7,296 nt of DNA from contig NZAX01000097.1 in the NCBI GenBank assembly GCA_002687665.1, positions 1 to 7,296 of the forward strand, in the 5' to 3' direction. Source of the DNA: Flavobacteriaceae bacterium (GTDB taxonomy: Bacteria > Bacteroidota > Bacteroidia > Flavobacteriales > Flavobacteriaceae). Below, one piece after another: positions 1 through 6,872 of the stretch. A program made the translations under genes and the position numbers. The notes beneath the pieces were generated by a model that was not told the DNA's origin, did not search any database, and saw nothing but the letters and a program-made list of their open reading frames with translations. Within the stretch, counting starts at the first letter, position 1, and each line of letters begins with the position of its first letter.

Positions 1-144
1 ATAAGAGAACATGACCTACTGAAAAGTCCAATTAAAATTGAACCCCCTTTTGCATATCTTCCTAAGGGAGATGGATTGGGCATTGAACCTGATTTAGATG
101 CCATTAACCAATATTTAATTAATAAGGCTGAAATTTTAAATTAA
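1..144 (+). CDS. Enolase-superfamily (mandelate racemase/muconate lactonizing type) enzyme, C-terminal fragment
   Basis: An open frame enters at base 1 in frame 1 and ends at the TAA at 142-144, giving the last 47 residues of a gene that begins outside the window. The tail reads ...EPPFAYLPKGDGLGIEPDLD and then a short helix. It resembles the usual C-terminal end of mandelate racemase/muconate lactonizing enzymes, where a 'P.GPGLGIE.D.D.L..Y' pattern closes the barrel and returns to the capping domain. Members of this family use Mg2+ to abstract an alpha-proton from a carboxylate and act as dehydratases, racemases or dipeptide epimerases. The catalytic part is not visible, so the reaction cannot be chosen. 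The next gene starts 7 bases downstream, so it is probably the upstream member of the same operon. The family call rests on one short motif. Confidence 0.6.
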   Translation: MREHDLLKSPIKIEPPFAYLPKGDGLGIEPDLDAINQYLINKAEILN

Positions 145-151
145 AATTTAA

Positions 152-1039
152 ATGAAAATTATAAACCCCTTTAATAAGGATAAAGATAAGGACAAAGCCC
201 AATTGTGGGAGATGTTAGTTGAAAGAGATTCATTGGCTTTTGCAAATCAAGATTGGGAAATGGTCAAAGATGATTTCGTTGTGGATCATTTTATGGGAAT
301 TCATGGAAACTTCGAAAGCAATCCAGACCTCTGGAAGATTAGTTTTCCAAATTTAGAATTGTACAAAGCGGAATGGTTAAAACAGGCAAAAGAATTTGCT
401 AATGAAAATTGGATTGAAAAGCCTATTGACATTCTGATCAAAGTGACTTACCTCGATTATATTGAGATCAGTGGAAATAAAGCACTATTACACAAAAAAT
501 TTTCTGGATTTGCTGAAAAAATAAACGGTGAAAAAGTCCCATTCTGTTGGCAAACAATCTACCGTTGTGTAAAAGTAAACGAGAGGTGGAAAATTTCTGG
601 TTTTACAGGCTATCTACCCTTAAATGTAACAACAAAAGGTTTTGTGGAATACCCTACAAAAACTAGCCCCACCAGATCATCCCAACACATCACTGCAGGA
701 CCTTACTCCCCAGTACTTAAAGTCAACACCAGTAATATTGTTGTTATTTCCGGACAAGCCTCTATTGACAATGATGGAAACATCCTCGGCGATAATATTG
801 AAGAACAAACTGAATTAACACTTCGCAACTGTCAGAAGCAACTTCTTACCGGTGGAGCATCATTCAATGATGTTTTTAAAGTCAACGTTTATATAAAAGA
901 CATTAAAAATTGGGATCGATTTAATGTTATTTATAAAAAATATTTCGATGATCCTAAACCTGTAAGAACCGCAGTAGAAACTGGATTGATCGAAGGTCTT
1001 TTGGTAGAAATTGAAATGTGGGCAGCTGTAAAAAATTAA
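152..1039 (+). CDS. NTF2-like (SnoaL-type) domain fused to a RidA-family domain
   Basis: This 295-residue protein has two parts. Residues about 15-157 look like an NTF2-like/SnoaL-like cone fold: a helical start, then strands ending in WQTIYRCVKVNERWKISGF, the typical 'W..Y...K.dG.WKI' close of that fold. Residues about 175-293 are a RidA (YjgF/YER057c/UK114) domain with GPYSP (Tyr185), SGQASID (200-206), Asn258 in the DRFN.IY motif, Arg272 in PVRTAVE and Glu286 in VEIEMWA. These match the Tyr, Asn, Arg and Glu of the archetypal RidA active site, so imine/enamine deaminase activity is plausible. RidA proteins are normally about 130 residues and stand alone; the fusion is unusual. No signal peptide is seen, so it should be cytoplasmic. 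The first ATG follows an A/T-rich leader 7 bases after the upstream stop. The next gene starts 4 bases after its stop. The role of the N-terminal domain is unknown. Confidence 0.85.
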   Translation: MKIINPFNKDKDKDKAQLWEMLVERDSLAFANQDWEMVKDDFVVDHFMGIHGNFESNPDLWKISFPNLELYKAEWLKQAKEFANENWIEKPIDILIKVTYLDYIEISGNKALLHKKFSGFAEKINGEKVPFCWQTIYRCVKVNERWKISGFTGYLPLNVTTKGFVEYPTKTSPTRSSQHITAGPYSPVLKVNTSNIVVISGQASIDNDGNILGDNIEEQTELTLRNCQKQLLTGGASFNDVFKVNVYIKDIKNWDRFNVIYKKYFDDPKPVRTAVETGLIEGLLVEIEMWAAVKN

Positions 1040-1043
1040 CTAT

Positions 1044-1805
1044 ATGATTTGGGATAAACTTACCTCTGAAGAGACAAGTAAAATCAACAAAAACTTACCT
1101 GTTCTTATTTTACTCTGTGCTACAGAACAACATGGCCCACATTTACCCTTATCTACTGACAGATTAATTGGTGAACATTTCATTCATGAGCTAAATCGTC
1201 TTGCTGAGGACAAATTTATTTTGCTTCCCACCATTCCAATAGGATGCTCTGATCACCACATGGACTTTGAAGGCACCTTAACCTTTAGACATTCTACTCT
1301 TAAAAAAATAATTCAGGAAATGGTTAAATCTATGATTTCCCATGGATTTAAAAACTTTTTATTTCTCAACAGCCATGGAGGCAATCAAGGAATTGGTCAG
1401 GTTATTCTTGAAACTTTAGGCAATAAATTTCAACATTGTCATTTCAATTTGATTACTTGGTGGAAATTGGCCAATAATGAGCTAAAAAAAATTAACGATT
1501 CAGGTCCTGGAGGCACTGGTCATGCTGGGGAATTTGAAACTAGTCTTATGCTCCATATTGCTCCAGAATTGGTACATAAGGATAAAATAAAATCTCCGTC
1601 AGATCAAAAATTTGATCCTTTAATTGGTGATATGATTAATCCTCCTTCAATTTCTTATTTTCAAACCATTAAAATGATGTCAGAAAACGGAGTGGTTGGA
1701 AATCCAAGTTTTTCATCCATAGAAAAAGGTGAGAAAATCTCTAATGTCATCACCTCCAAACTTCTTGATTTGTTGAATAATTTGAAATCTGTTGACAAAC
1801 TTTGA
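1044..1805 (+). CDS. Creatininase-family metal-dependent amidohydrolase
   Basis: At 253 residues this is the normal size for the creatininase family, whose members hydrolyse cyclic or linear amides or related C-N bonds using two divalent metals. Family landmarks run in order: CATEQHGPHLPLSTD (residues 25-39, candidate metal ligands Glu28, His30 and Asp39), GCSDHHMDFEGT (67-78), NSHGGN (109-114, His111) and GTGHAGEFETS (157-167, Glu163). The fourth motif is HGGN. As I recall, Pseudomonas creatininase has HYEN there with a metal-binding Glu, so this is more likely a general family amidohydrolase than a true creatininase. The family also includes the mycofactocin peptidase MftE and a formamide hydrolase of flavin biosynthesis, so the substrate is open. 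The protein has no signal peptide. The start lies 4 bases after the upstream gene and the last 14 bases overlap the symporter gene, implying coupled expression with transport. Confidence 0.88.
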   Translation: MIWDKLTSEETSKINKNLPVLILLCATEQHGPHLPLSTDRLIGEHFIHELNRLAEDKFILLPTIPIGCSDHHMDFEGTLTFRHSTLKKIIQEMVKSMISHGFKNFLFLNSHGGNQGIGQVILETLGNKFQHCHFNLITWWKLANNELKKINDSGPGGTGHAGEFETSLMLHIAPELVHKDKIKSPSDQKFDPLIGDMINPPSISYFQTIKMMSENGVVGNPSFSSIEKGEKISNVITSKLLDLLNNLKSVDKL

Positions 1806-3261
1806 TATTTTTATTGATGGTTCGATTATTCTGATATATCTAACTTTAATTCTCATAATAGGAATTTGGTTAAGGAAATATATCTCAAATGTTGATCACT
1901 TCCTTGTTGCCAACAGAGGTGTCGACGTTTATCTTGGAATTGCAAGTTTGGCTGCCACAGAGTTTGGAATAGCAACTTGTATGGCTAATGCTGAGCTGGG
2001 ATTTAAATACGGATTGAAGGGAATCATTCCAGGAATTGCCTTGGGAGGCTCAATGTTGATAGTTGGTGCGACGGGTTTTTGTATCAAACCATTAAGAAAC
2101 ATGGCCGTCATAACTATTCCAGAACTTTTAGAAAAGAAGTTTGGAAAAAATATTAGATGGGCCAGTGGTTTAGTAATTGTTATTGGAGGACTACTGAATA
2201 TGGGATTATTCCTTCGCCAAGCTGGAAGTTTTTTAAGTATAACTATTGGTATCGACCAAGGTTATTTGGAGCTTCTGATGACCCTAATATTGATATTTGT
2301 AGGCATATATACTGTCATTGGAGGAATGATCTCGGTTATTGTTACAGATTATATCCAGTTTGTATTAATGTGTTTTGGATTTGTCACTATTACAGGAATT
2401 TTAATTTACCAATTTGGATGGTTTCAGATAATTAAAGGTAGCAGTAATTATCTTGGACCTGAAAGTTTATATTTAAATGTAAATTATAATTACGGTCTAG
2501 ACAGACTAATGCTTGACATTTTAGTTGCTTTTGGTTCTGTTTTAACCTGGCAAACTATGATCTCTAGAGTTTTGGCGGCAAAAGACAGTACCATAGCTAA
2601 AAAAATATACATGGCTACATCTCCCTATATGTTGATGCGCTTCGTGATTCCAGTGTTTCTCGGAATAAGTGCTCTTTATTATTTTGGACCAACTACTTTT
2701 TTAGGTGGGCAAGAAATCTTAGCTATGCCAAGTATGATAGCCCAGTTAATTCCCGTTGGGTTGATTGGAATCGTAATTGCGTCTATGCTTGCAGCTGATA
2801 TGTCAACCAACTCCTCTTATCTGATCGCATGGTCTTCTGTTATATATAATGATATTTTAGAACCCATCCATAAAAACAAATTGTCTTCCAAAAAAGGACT
2901 TTTTTATAATAGAATGATTATTTGTTTCATCGGTCTATTTCTATTACTTTATGGATTATGGTATCCATTGAGTAACGATCTATGGGTCTATATGCAAGTC
3001 ACAGGAACGATCTATTTATCCAGTATGACTGTCCTTTTAATTGCCTCTTGTTATTTTAAAAACGCAAGCACCCTAGGTGCTAAAATATCAATTATATTAG
3101 GAGCAGTCATACCTATTTTATATTTATTACTTCAAGAATTTTCATTGACTTCCGACATTATAAAAAATATTGGGCCATATAAATTTGGAGTATTTAGCTT
3201 TTTAATGAGTGGTCTAGGGATGTTTGTTGGATCGCTAATAACAAAAATCAAATCAAAATGA
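1792..3261 (+). CDS. Sodium:solute symporter (SSS family)
   Basis: A 489-residue, strongly hydrophobic protein with about 13 predicted membrane spans, the usual size and topology for SSS/SLC5 Na+-coupled transporters. The first span is about residues 10-27. SSS hallmarks include TEFGIATCMANAELGFKYG (56-74, the broken first core helix), GGMISVIVTDYIQF (177-190, matching the family 'GG..AV..TD..Q' pattern) and AADMSTNSSYLIAWSS (334-349), whose Ser/Thr residues correspond to the Na2 sodium site. Substrate cannot be inferred; the family carries sugars, amino acids, carboxylates and others. The chosen start is a TTG (1792-1794) because no ATG precedes the first span and an N-terminal TNFDIFIDG lead suits the family. 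It overlaps the creatininase-family gene by 14 bases. Its own TGA overlaps the ATG of a 44-residue membrane protein. The operon position suggests it imports the substrate of the neighbouring enzymes. Confidence 0.92.
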   Translation: MTNFDIFIDGSIILIYLTLILIIGIWLRKYISNVDHFLVANRGVDVYLGIASLAATEFGIATCMANAELGFKYGLKGIIPGIALGGSMLIVGATGFCIKPLRNMAVITIPELLEKKFGKNIRWASGLVIVIGGLLNMGLFLRQAGSFLSITIGIDQGYLELLMTLILIFVGIYTVIGGMISVIVTDYIQFVLMCFGFVTITGILIYQFGWFQIIKGSSNYLGPESLYLNVNYNYGLDRLMLDILVAFGSVLTWQTMISRVLAAKDSTIAKKIYMATSPYMLMRFVIPVFLGISALYYFGPTTFLGGQEILAMPSMIAQLIPVGLIGIVIASMLAADMSTNSSYLIAWSSVIYNDILEPIHKNKLSSKKGLFYNRMIICFIGLFLLLYGLWYPLSNDLWVYMQVTGTIYLSSMTVLLIASCYFKNASTLGAKISIILGAVIPILYLLLQEFSLTSDIIKNIGPYKFGVFSFLMSGLGMFVGSLITKIKSK

Positions 3262-3392
3262 AGTATCCCTTCTGGACCTTATTTTTTGTAGTATTTTATG
3301 GGTGGTACATTTTTGTAACGATTATGGTCTGCTATAACGGGATTAAAAACATAAAAGATCTTATAAAAGATATTGAAAAAAAGCAGCATTAA
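3258..3392 (+). CDS. Small single-span membrane protein, probable symporter accessory subunit
   Basis: This 44-codon ORF starts at the ATG (3258-3260) inside an ATGA overlap with the symporter stop and ends at the TAA at 3390-3392. The product opens with MKYPFWTLFFVVFYGWYIF, has one hydrophobic span (about residues 6-27) rich in aromatic residues, and ends in a charged tail NGIKNIKDLIKDIEKKQH that could form an amphipathic helix on the cytoplasmic face. Several Na+-coupled transporters have tiny membrane partners encoded next to them: YhdT beside the pantothenate symporter PanF, the small subunit of MetS-type NSS transporters, and annotated 'symporter small accessory proteins'. The position, stop/start overlap and topology fit that pattern. 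I infer that it stabilises or modulates the symporter; no catalytic motif is present. It is easily missed by gene callers because of its size. Confidence 0.72.
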   Translation: MKYPFWTLFFVVFYGWYIFVTIMVCYNGIKNIKDLIKDIEKKQH

Positions 3393-3418
3393 AGTAACCT
3401 TTTTACTACATATTTACC

Positions 3419-4528
3419 TTAATCTAAAATATCGAGTATTGTTCTTATCCAGTTCTTAAAAAATATGTTTTCAATATCTTCATCAGAATAACCGCGGGAT
3501 TTCAATATAAACTGAAACTTTTGTAAATCTGCTATTGTATTCATATCAAAAGGTGTTTGTTCCAAGCCAAAAAGACCATCTAAATCTGAGCCGAAACCAA
3601 TGTGTTTACAATTTCCAGATAGCTGACAAATGTGATCAAAATGATCAACCAATTTTTCTAATCCAATACCCATCTTTTTAGGATCATCCTTATTCATTTG
3701 GAAATTAGGATGAAGCATCCAAGCATCTAATGCTCCACCAATAATACCACCCCTTTCTATAATATGTATTATTTGGTCATCTGTAAATTGGCGTTCTCCC
3801 TCAACTAGGCTCCGACAGTTTTGATGACTCGCTATTATTTTTCCATTATATATCTCCAAGGCTTGATAGAAACCTTTGTCCGTTAGATGCGTCATGTCTA
3901 GAAACATCGGAAGGGAATTCATTTCTTTAAGTAGTTCTTGTCCTTTTTTTGTAAGGCCGCTTCCATCTGAGCTCGTCCCAGCTGCATACCTCCCAGGTCC
4001 AAAATGCGATATGCCGATTGACCGCAAGCCCTTTTCGAAAAATAAGTGCAGATAATCTAGGTTAACTATGGAATCTGCTCCTTCCAATGCCAAAATATAA
4101 CCGATAGGCTTTTTATCTACAGATGTTCCTCCATTCCATTCAGTTAGGTGCGTCATTAGGTCATTACGGTTAGTAATTGCTTTCATCTCCCCAATACTTT
4201 CCATCTGGCGATACCATTCCAACTGAGCCATTGCATTAGCGAAAGCCTGTTCTGGGGAATTCCACCCCGGCAAAGCCATTGTTTCTATTTTTTCTCCCGT
4301 GGAAGAGTATCTTGAGATCAAAGTAGTAATTACTAAACCTATATTTCCCTCTCTCAATTCTGGCAGGGAAACAGTACCCTTACCTCGGTCTTGAAAATCC
4401 TTGAGTCCCAATGACTTTTCAAAGTTTCTTATTTCTTCAACATTCTTCGTTAAGTCTCTGTTTAAGGTCATGGCGTTAGTTGCCAAGTCTAGATGCCCAT
4501 CAACAGTAAAAAGTCGCTTTGTGGGCAT
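3419..4528 (-). CDS. M19 family (renal-dipeptidase-type) metallopeptidase
   Basis: The 369-residue product has the M19 membrane dipeptidase motifs in order: VDGHLDL (His12, Asp14), ALEGADSI (bridging Glu149), DMTHL (His214), ASHQNCRSL (His235, Arg239) and GFGSDLDG (Asp315). These match the binuclear zinc ligands of human renal dipeptidase (HxD, Glu, His, His and the SDxDG Asp), so the enzyme should be active. Family members cleave dipeptides and tolerate a D-residue at the C-terminal position; some act on other amides or lactams. Bacterial members are often cytoplasmic, and no signal peptide or lipobox is visible. The C-terminal FKNWIRTILD replaces the more usual 'GGN.LRVL' ending. The gene is last in the minus-strand run, starting 4 bases after the dehydrogenase stop, and faces the small membrane protein gene across 26 bases. 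The exact peptide substrate is unknown. Confidence 0.92.
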   Translation of the reverse strand: MPTKRLFTVDGHLDLATNAMTLNRDLTKNVEEIRNFEKSLGLKDFQDRGKGTVSLPELREGNIGLVITTLISRYSSTGEKIETMALPGWNSPEQAFANAMAQLEWYRQMESIGEMKAITNRNDLMTHLTEWNGGTSVDKKPIGYILALEGADSIVNLDYLHLFFEKGLRSIGISHFGPGRYAAGTSSDGSGLTKKGQELLKEMNSLPMFLDMTHLTDKGFYQALEIYNGKIIASHQNCRSLVEGERQFTDDQIIHIIERGGIIGGALDAWMLHPNFQMNKDDPKKMGIGLEKLVDHFDHICQLSGNCKHIGFGSDLDGLFGLEQTPFDMNTIADLQKFQFILKSRGYSDEDIENIFFKNWIRTILDILD

Positions 4529-4532
4529 ATTT

Positions 4533-5507
4533 TCAAATTTTAGAGGTCTTTTCAGAATACTTTAAAGAAACCTTGTTGATATCAAAGGAAAAACGCTCAA
4601 ATGTCCTCTCCCATTTTTGGGCCTCCTCTTTAGAGTAATTATAGAAACCAACTCCATTTGAAATCCCGTTCCCCCCTTTTTTTGCAATATCATCAATCAA
4701 TTTAGGGACAGTGGTTTTATTACTTAATTCCGGGAACAAATCTTTCATCACAGCATGATAAGCTTTCAAACCTGTAAGGTCCATATATCTGAAGAGTCCA
4801 CAGAAAGTCATCCAATGCCCTCCATCATTTTTACATGCCCTGTCTACATCTTCAATAGTGGCATATCCATTCTCAACCAAGTGCATTGCCTCACGGTACA
4901 TTGCGTACATGATTCTGTTAGTAATAAAACCCCGGATGTCTTTTCTAACTAATGTTGGTTCCTTACCCCATTCTTTTGCGATAGAGTGAAGTTGCTCCCC
5001 AGTTTCAACTGGGCTTTTTTCACCACAAATTATTTCCAAAAACCTTGAAGTATAAGCTGGCTCAGCCCAGTGCATTCCAAAAAATCGATTTTTTAATCGT
5101 AGATTGTTTTGGAGAATACTTATTGGTATAGCAGAGGTATTTGAGGTAATTATTACCGTATCAGCTACATTATCTTCGATTTTAGAATAGACTTCTCTCT
5201 TAGTGATCAAATCCTCAACTACACACTCCATAACCAACCAACATTCCCCTAAATCCTTATATTCAGCAGTAAAGTGAATTTTTTCCATTAGTTCATCGCT
5301 GCCCTTTTTTGTCAAACCCTCCCTTTTACATTCAGCGAGAGATTTTTTTATACGATCAGGCGCCTCCGAATCAATTTTTGAGTTTACAGGAGACAAACCA
5401 ACGACCTTCTGGCCATAAAGGATTAATGCCGTTGCAATACTGCTTCCCATCAATCCCAATCCTACTATACCTATTGGAGCGTGGGTATTCATTTTTAAAT
5501 TATTCAT
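4533..5507 (-). CDS. 3-hydroxyacyl-CoA dehydrogenase-family NAD(P)-dependent oxidoreductase
   Basis: A 324-residue protein with an N-terminal Rossmann fold (GIVGLGLMGSSIA, residues 13-25) and a C-terminal 3HCDH helical domain ending in GVGFYNYS (285-292). Catalytic-type residues are in register with the family: SNTS (122-125), His146 in FFGMHWAEP, Glu158 in FLEII and Asn197 in ITNRI. The single-domain length and the lack of an enoyl-CoA hydratase part fit stand-alone 3-hydroxybutyryl-CoA, L-carnitine or L-gulonate dehydrogenases. The HWAEPAY segment replaces the HFFNP(P) of acyl-CoA enzymes, so a small hydroxy-acid substrate is as likely as an acyl-CoA. The end of the second strand reads VVGLSPV where an acidic residue normally binds the NAD ribose. 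A second ATG at codon 6 (5490-5492) is an equally possible start. The gene lies 4 bases before the M19 gene. Confidence 0.85.
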   Translation of the reverse strand: MNNLKMNTHAPIGIVGLGLMGSSIATALILYGQKVVGLSPVNSKIDSEAPDRIKKSLAECKREGLTKKGSDELMEKIHFTAEYKDLGECWLVMECVVEDLITKREVYSKIEDNVADTVIITSNTSAIPISILQNNLRLKNRFFGMHWAEPAYTSRFLEIICGEKSPVETGEQLHSIAKEWGKEPTLVRKDIRGFITNRIMYAMYREAMHLVENGYATIEDVDRACKNDGGHWMTFCGLFRYMDLTGLKAYHAVMKDLFPELSNKTTVPKLIDDIAKKGGNGISNGVGFYNYSKEEAQKWERTFERFSFDINKVSLKYSEKTSKI

Positions 5508-5543
5508 TTTTGTTAAATTATATCACAATTAAACTGATTTTAG

Positions 5544-5753
5544 CTATTTAAGAGCATCTTTGGCCATCAAAATGGCATGATCAATGTACTCTTCAGTATG
5601 GATACAGAAGAGATTTACCACAAATACCTTCCAAATGTCATTAACACCGCTTTGTTGAAGGCTTTGATCAAACATTTTTGATTTTGGTTGTTCACAATTT
5701 CTCAAATCACAAAAGCTTTGCCGAATGTTCATGTTCCAGTCTAATCTTAACAT
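5544..5753 (-). pseudogene. Probable C-terminal remnant of a PLP aminotransferase (class III, glutamate-1-semialdehyde aminotransferase-like)
   Basis: This 69-codon ORF starts 9 bases after the stop of the upstream PLP enzyme gene and cannot be extended, because a TGA (5757-5759) sits in frame two codons before the ATG. Its last 40 residues resemble the end of glutamate-1-semialdehyde-type class III aminotransferases: a helix ending LQQSGV, about 14 residues, then HTEEYIDHAILMAKDALK. The family ends in 'LLE.GV...(about 15)...HTEEDID..L.AA..AL'. The N-terminal 20 residues show no clear match. No Schiff-base lysine, cofactor motifs or large domain remain, so it cannot be an active aminotransferase. 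I infer decay or deletion of a gene once present in this operon. A class II (2-amino-3-ketobutyrate CoA ligase-like) origin or a real small protein is also possible. The next gene begins 36 bases downstream. Confidence 0.45.
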
Positions 5754-5762
5754 TTCTCATTT

Positions 5763-6872
5763 TTATCTTACTAAAGTTCTCTTTCTTGCGGGGACTTCCC
5801 AAAAACCGTCTAATTTTTGATTTTTAATAATGACTAATTTATCATAAAGATTGACTGTTGGACAAACATGAAATGGGATAGCTAAAAATTTTTCGCCCAC
5901 CTCGTAAATAGAAGCGTCTGGAACTGAAATAACCAAGTGCTCTTCATACTGAGATAAAATCTCATACTTCGGTATATCAGGAAATGATAGTCGAGGCTGA
6001 GGAGGGTCGGAAGCGACAGCTTTATAGCCAAGATCGAAGCACAATTTACTCGATGTTGGTTTTGAAATAATTCGAGTTAATATCAGCGCAGCAGGTTTAA
6101 ATGGAATTTCAGGAAAGTTTTTTCCATAACCATAATCCCATAAGAAAAATGTGCCAGGGCTGCATGAGACGTTAGATTTTTTTGCATAAAATGGAAATGA
6201 TGGTGAACCGCCCAAAACAAGGCGAAGTTTTTTTCCAAGGCTTGCTTGTAGATCTTCTTTCAATTTAAATAAATTTTTAAAGATTTCCTCTGCATCTTTT
6301 TTTCTTACTACCTCATCTGAATCATGAACATGTCCATCGTAACAGTGAATACCTCCAATTGTCAAACCATTTAGGTGTTTTATTTCCTCCACTAAATCTG
6401 GTACTTTATCAATTGTAAGACCGGTTCTTTGCATACCAGTATCTACGTCAATATAAACTTCAGTGCGTTCTCCATTAAAATAGTTAAAAAGCATTTTTGC
6501 AGATTCGAAGTTATCAATAACTGTGGCAAAGGAAGTCCCTTTGTAAGATGATTTAATTGCCACCAAGGTTTCCATTTTATCCTCGGTCATCTGATAACAT
6601 ATAAGAGCATGTTCTGCCCCTACAATTCCTAATAGTTCAGCTTCGTCCATTGTACTGCATTTGAAGCTTCGAATTCCTCTTTGCATTGCCATATAAAGAG
6701 GCTCTTTGCTTTTAATTGTCTTCACATGGGGGCATAAAAAGGTATCTTTACCTGTAATAAGTTTAAGTGCATTGTCAATGTTATCTTCAATAATACTTGG
6801 ATAAACTATTAGGGATGGAGAATTTATTTGATTAGAATTATTGAAATAATAAGGGGAATTATCTGGAATCAT
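5763..6872 (-). CDS. D-threonine aldolase/D-serine dehydratase-like PLP enzyme (fold-type III)
   Basis: The 369 residues match the alanine racemase-like fold of the D-threonine aldolase/D-serine dehydratase (DSD1) family in size and motif order. They include PHVKTIKS (48-55, Lys51 as the PLP Schiff base), DTGMQRTG (144-151), CYDGHVH (177-183), GGSPSF (221-226) for the cofactor phosphate, SPGTFFLWD (238-246), DLGYKAVASD (280-289) and HVCPTVNLYD (335-344). The pair His335/Cys337 corresponds to the metal site; Cys at the second position is what I recall for zinc-dependent D-serine dehydratase, whereas characterised D-threonine aldolase has Asp. A dehydratase that releases ammonia through an enamine/imine is therefore favoured, but an aldolase is not excluded. 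The ATG overlaps the RidA stop (ATGA, 4 bases), which supports a coupled function. The protein is cytoplasmic; the amino acid substrate is not determined. Confidence 0.88.
   Translation of the reverse strand: MIPDNSPYYFNNSNQINSPSLIVYPSIIEDNIDNALKLITGKDTFLCPHVKTIKSKEPLYMAMQRGIRSFKCSTMDEAELLGIVGAEHALICYQMTEDKMETLVAIKSSYKGTSFATVIDNFESAKMLFNYFNGERTEVYIDVDTGMQRTGLTIDKVPDLVEEIKHLNGLTIGGIHCYDGHVHDSDEVVRKKDAEEIFKNLFKLKEDLQASLGKKLRLVLGGSPSFPFYAKKSNVSCSPGTFFLWDYGYGKNFPEIPFKPAALILTRIISKPTSSKLCFDLGYKAVASDPPQPRLSFPDIPKYEILSQYEEHLVISVPDASIYEVGEKFLAIPFHVCPTVNLYDKLVIIKNQKLDGFWEVPARKRTLVR

Noticed and set aside
176..198. Repetitive AAGGATAAAGATAAGGAC tract as a functional repeat
   Set aside because: It encodes a short Lys-Asp run (residues 9-15) at the N-terminus of the fusion protein. 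It is a simple low-complexity stretch, not a repeat element.
1929..2111. Minus-strand open frame of 60 codons opposite the symporter gene
   Set aside because: Antisense shadow of a conserved coding region with no family resemblance or leader of its own.
2157..2435. Open frame of 92 codons on the + strand inside the symporter gene
   Set aside because: It lies fully within a well-supported gene in another frame and has the Trp/Tyr/Cys-rich composition typical of an out-of-frame translation.
3391..3410. Short inverted repeat between the convergent genes as a bidirectional terminator
   Set aside because: The stem is only 5 A/T-rich base pairs with a 5-base loop and no proper U-tract on both sides, which is too weak to call a terminator.
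4755..4952. Plus-strand open frame opposite the dehydrogenase gene
   Set aside because: Antisense to a gene with intact catalytic motifs; no recognisable protein features.
5309..5551. Plus-strand 80-codon open frame across the dehydrogenase start and the following gap
   Set aside because: Mostly antisense to the Rossmann domain; the hydrophobic end comes from A/T-rich leader sequence, and no family match is evident.
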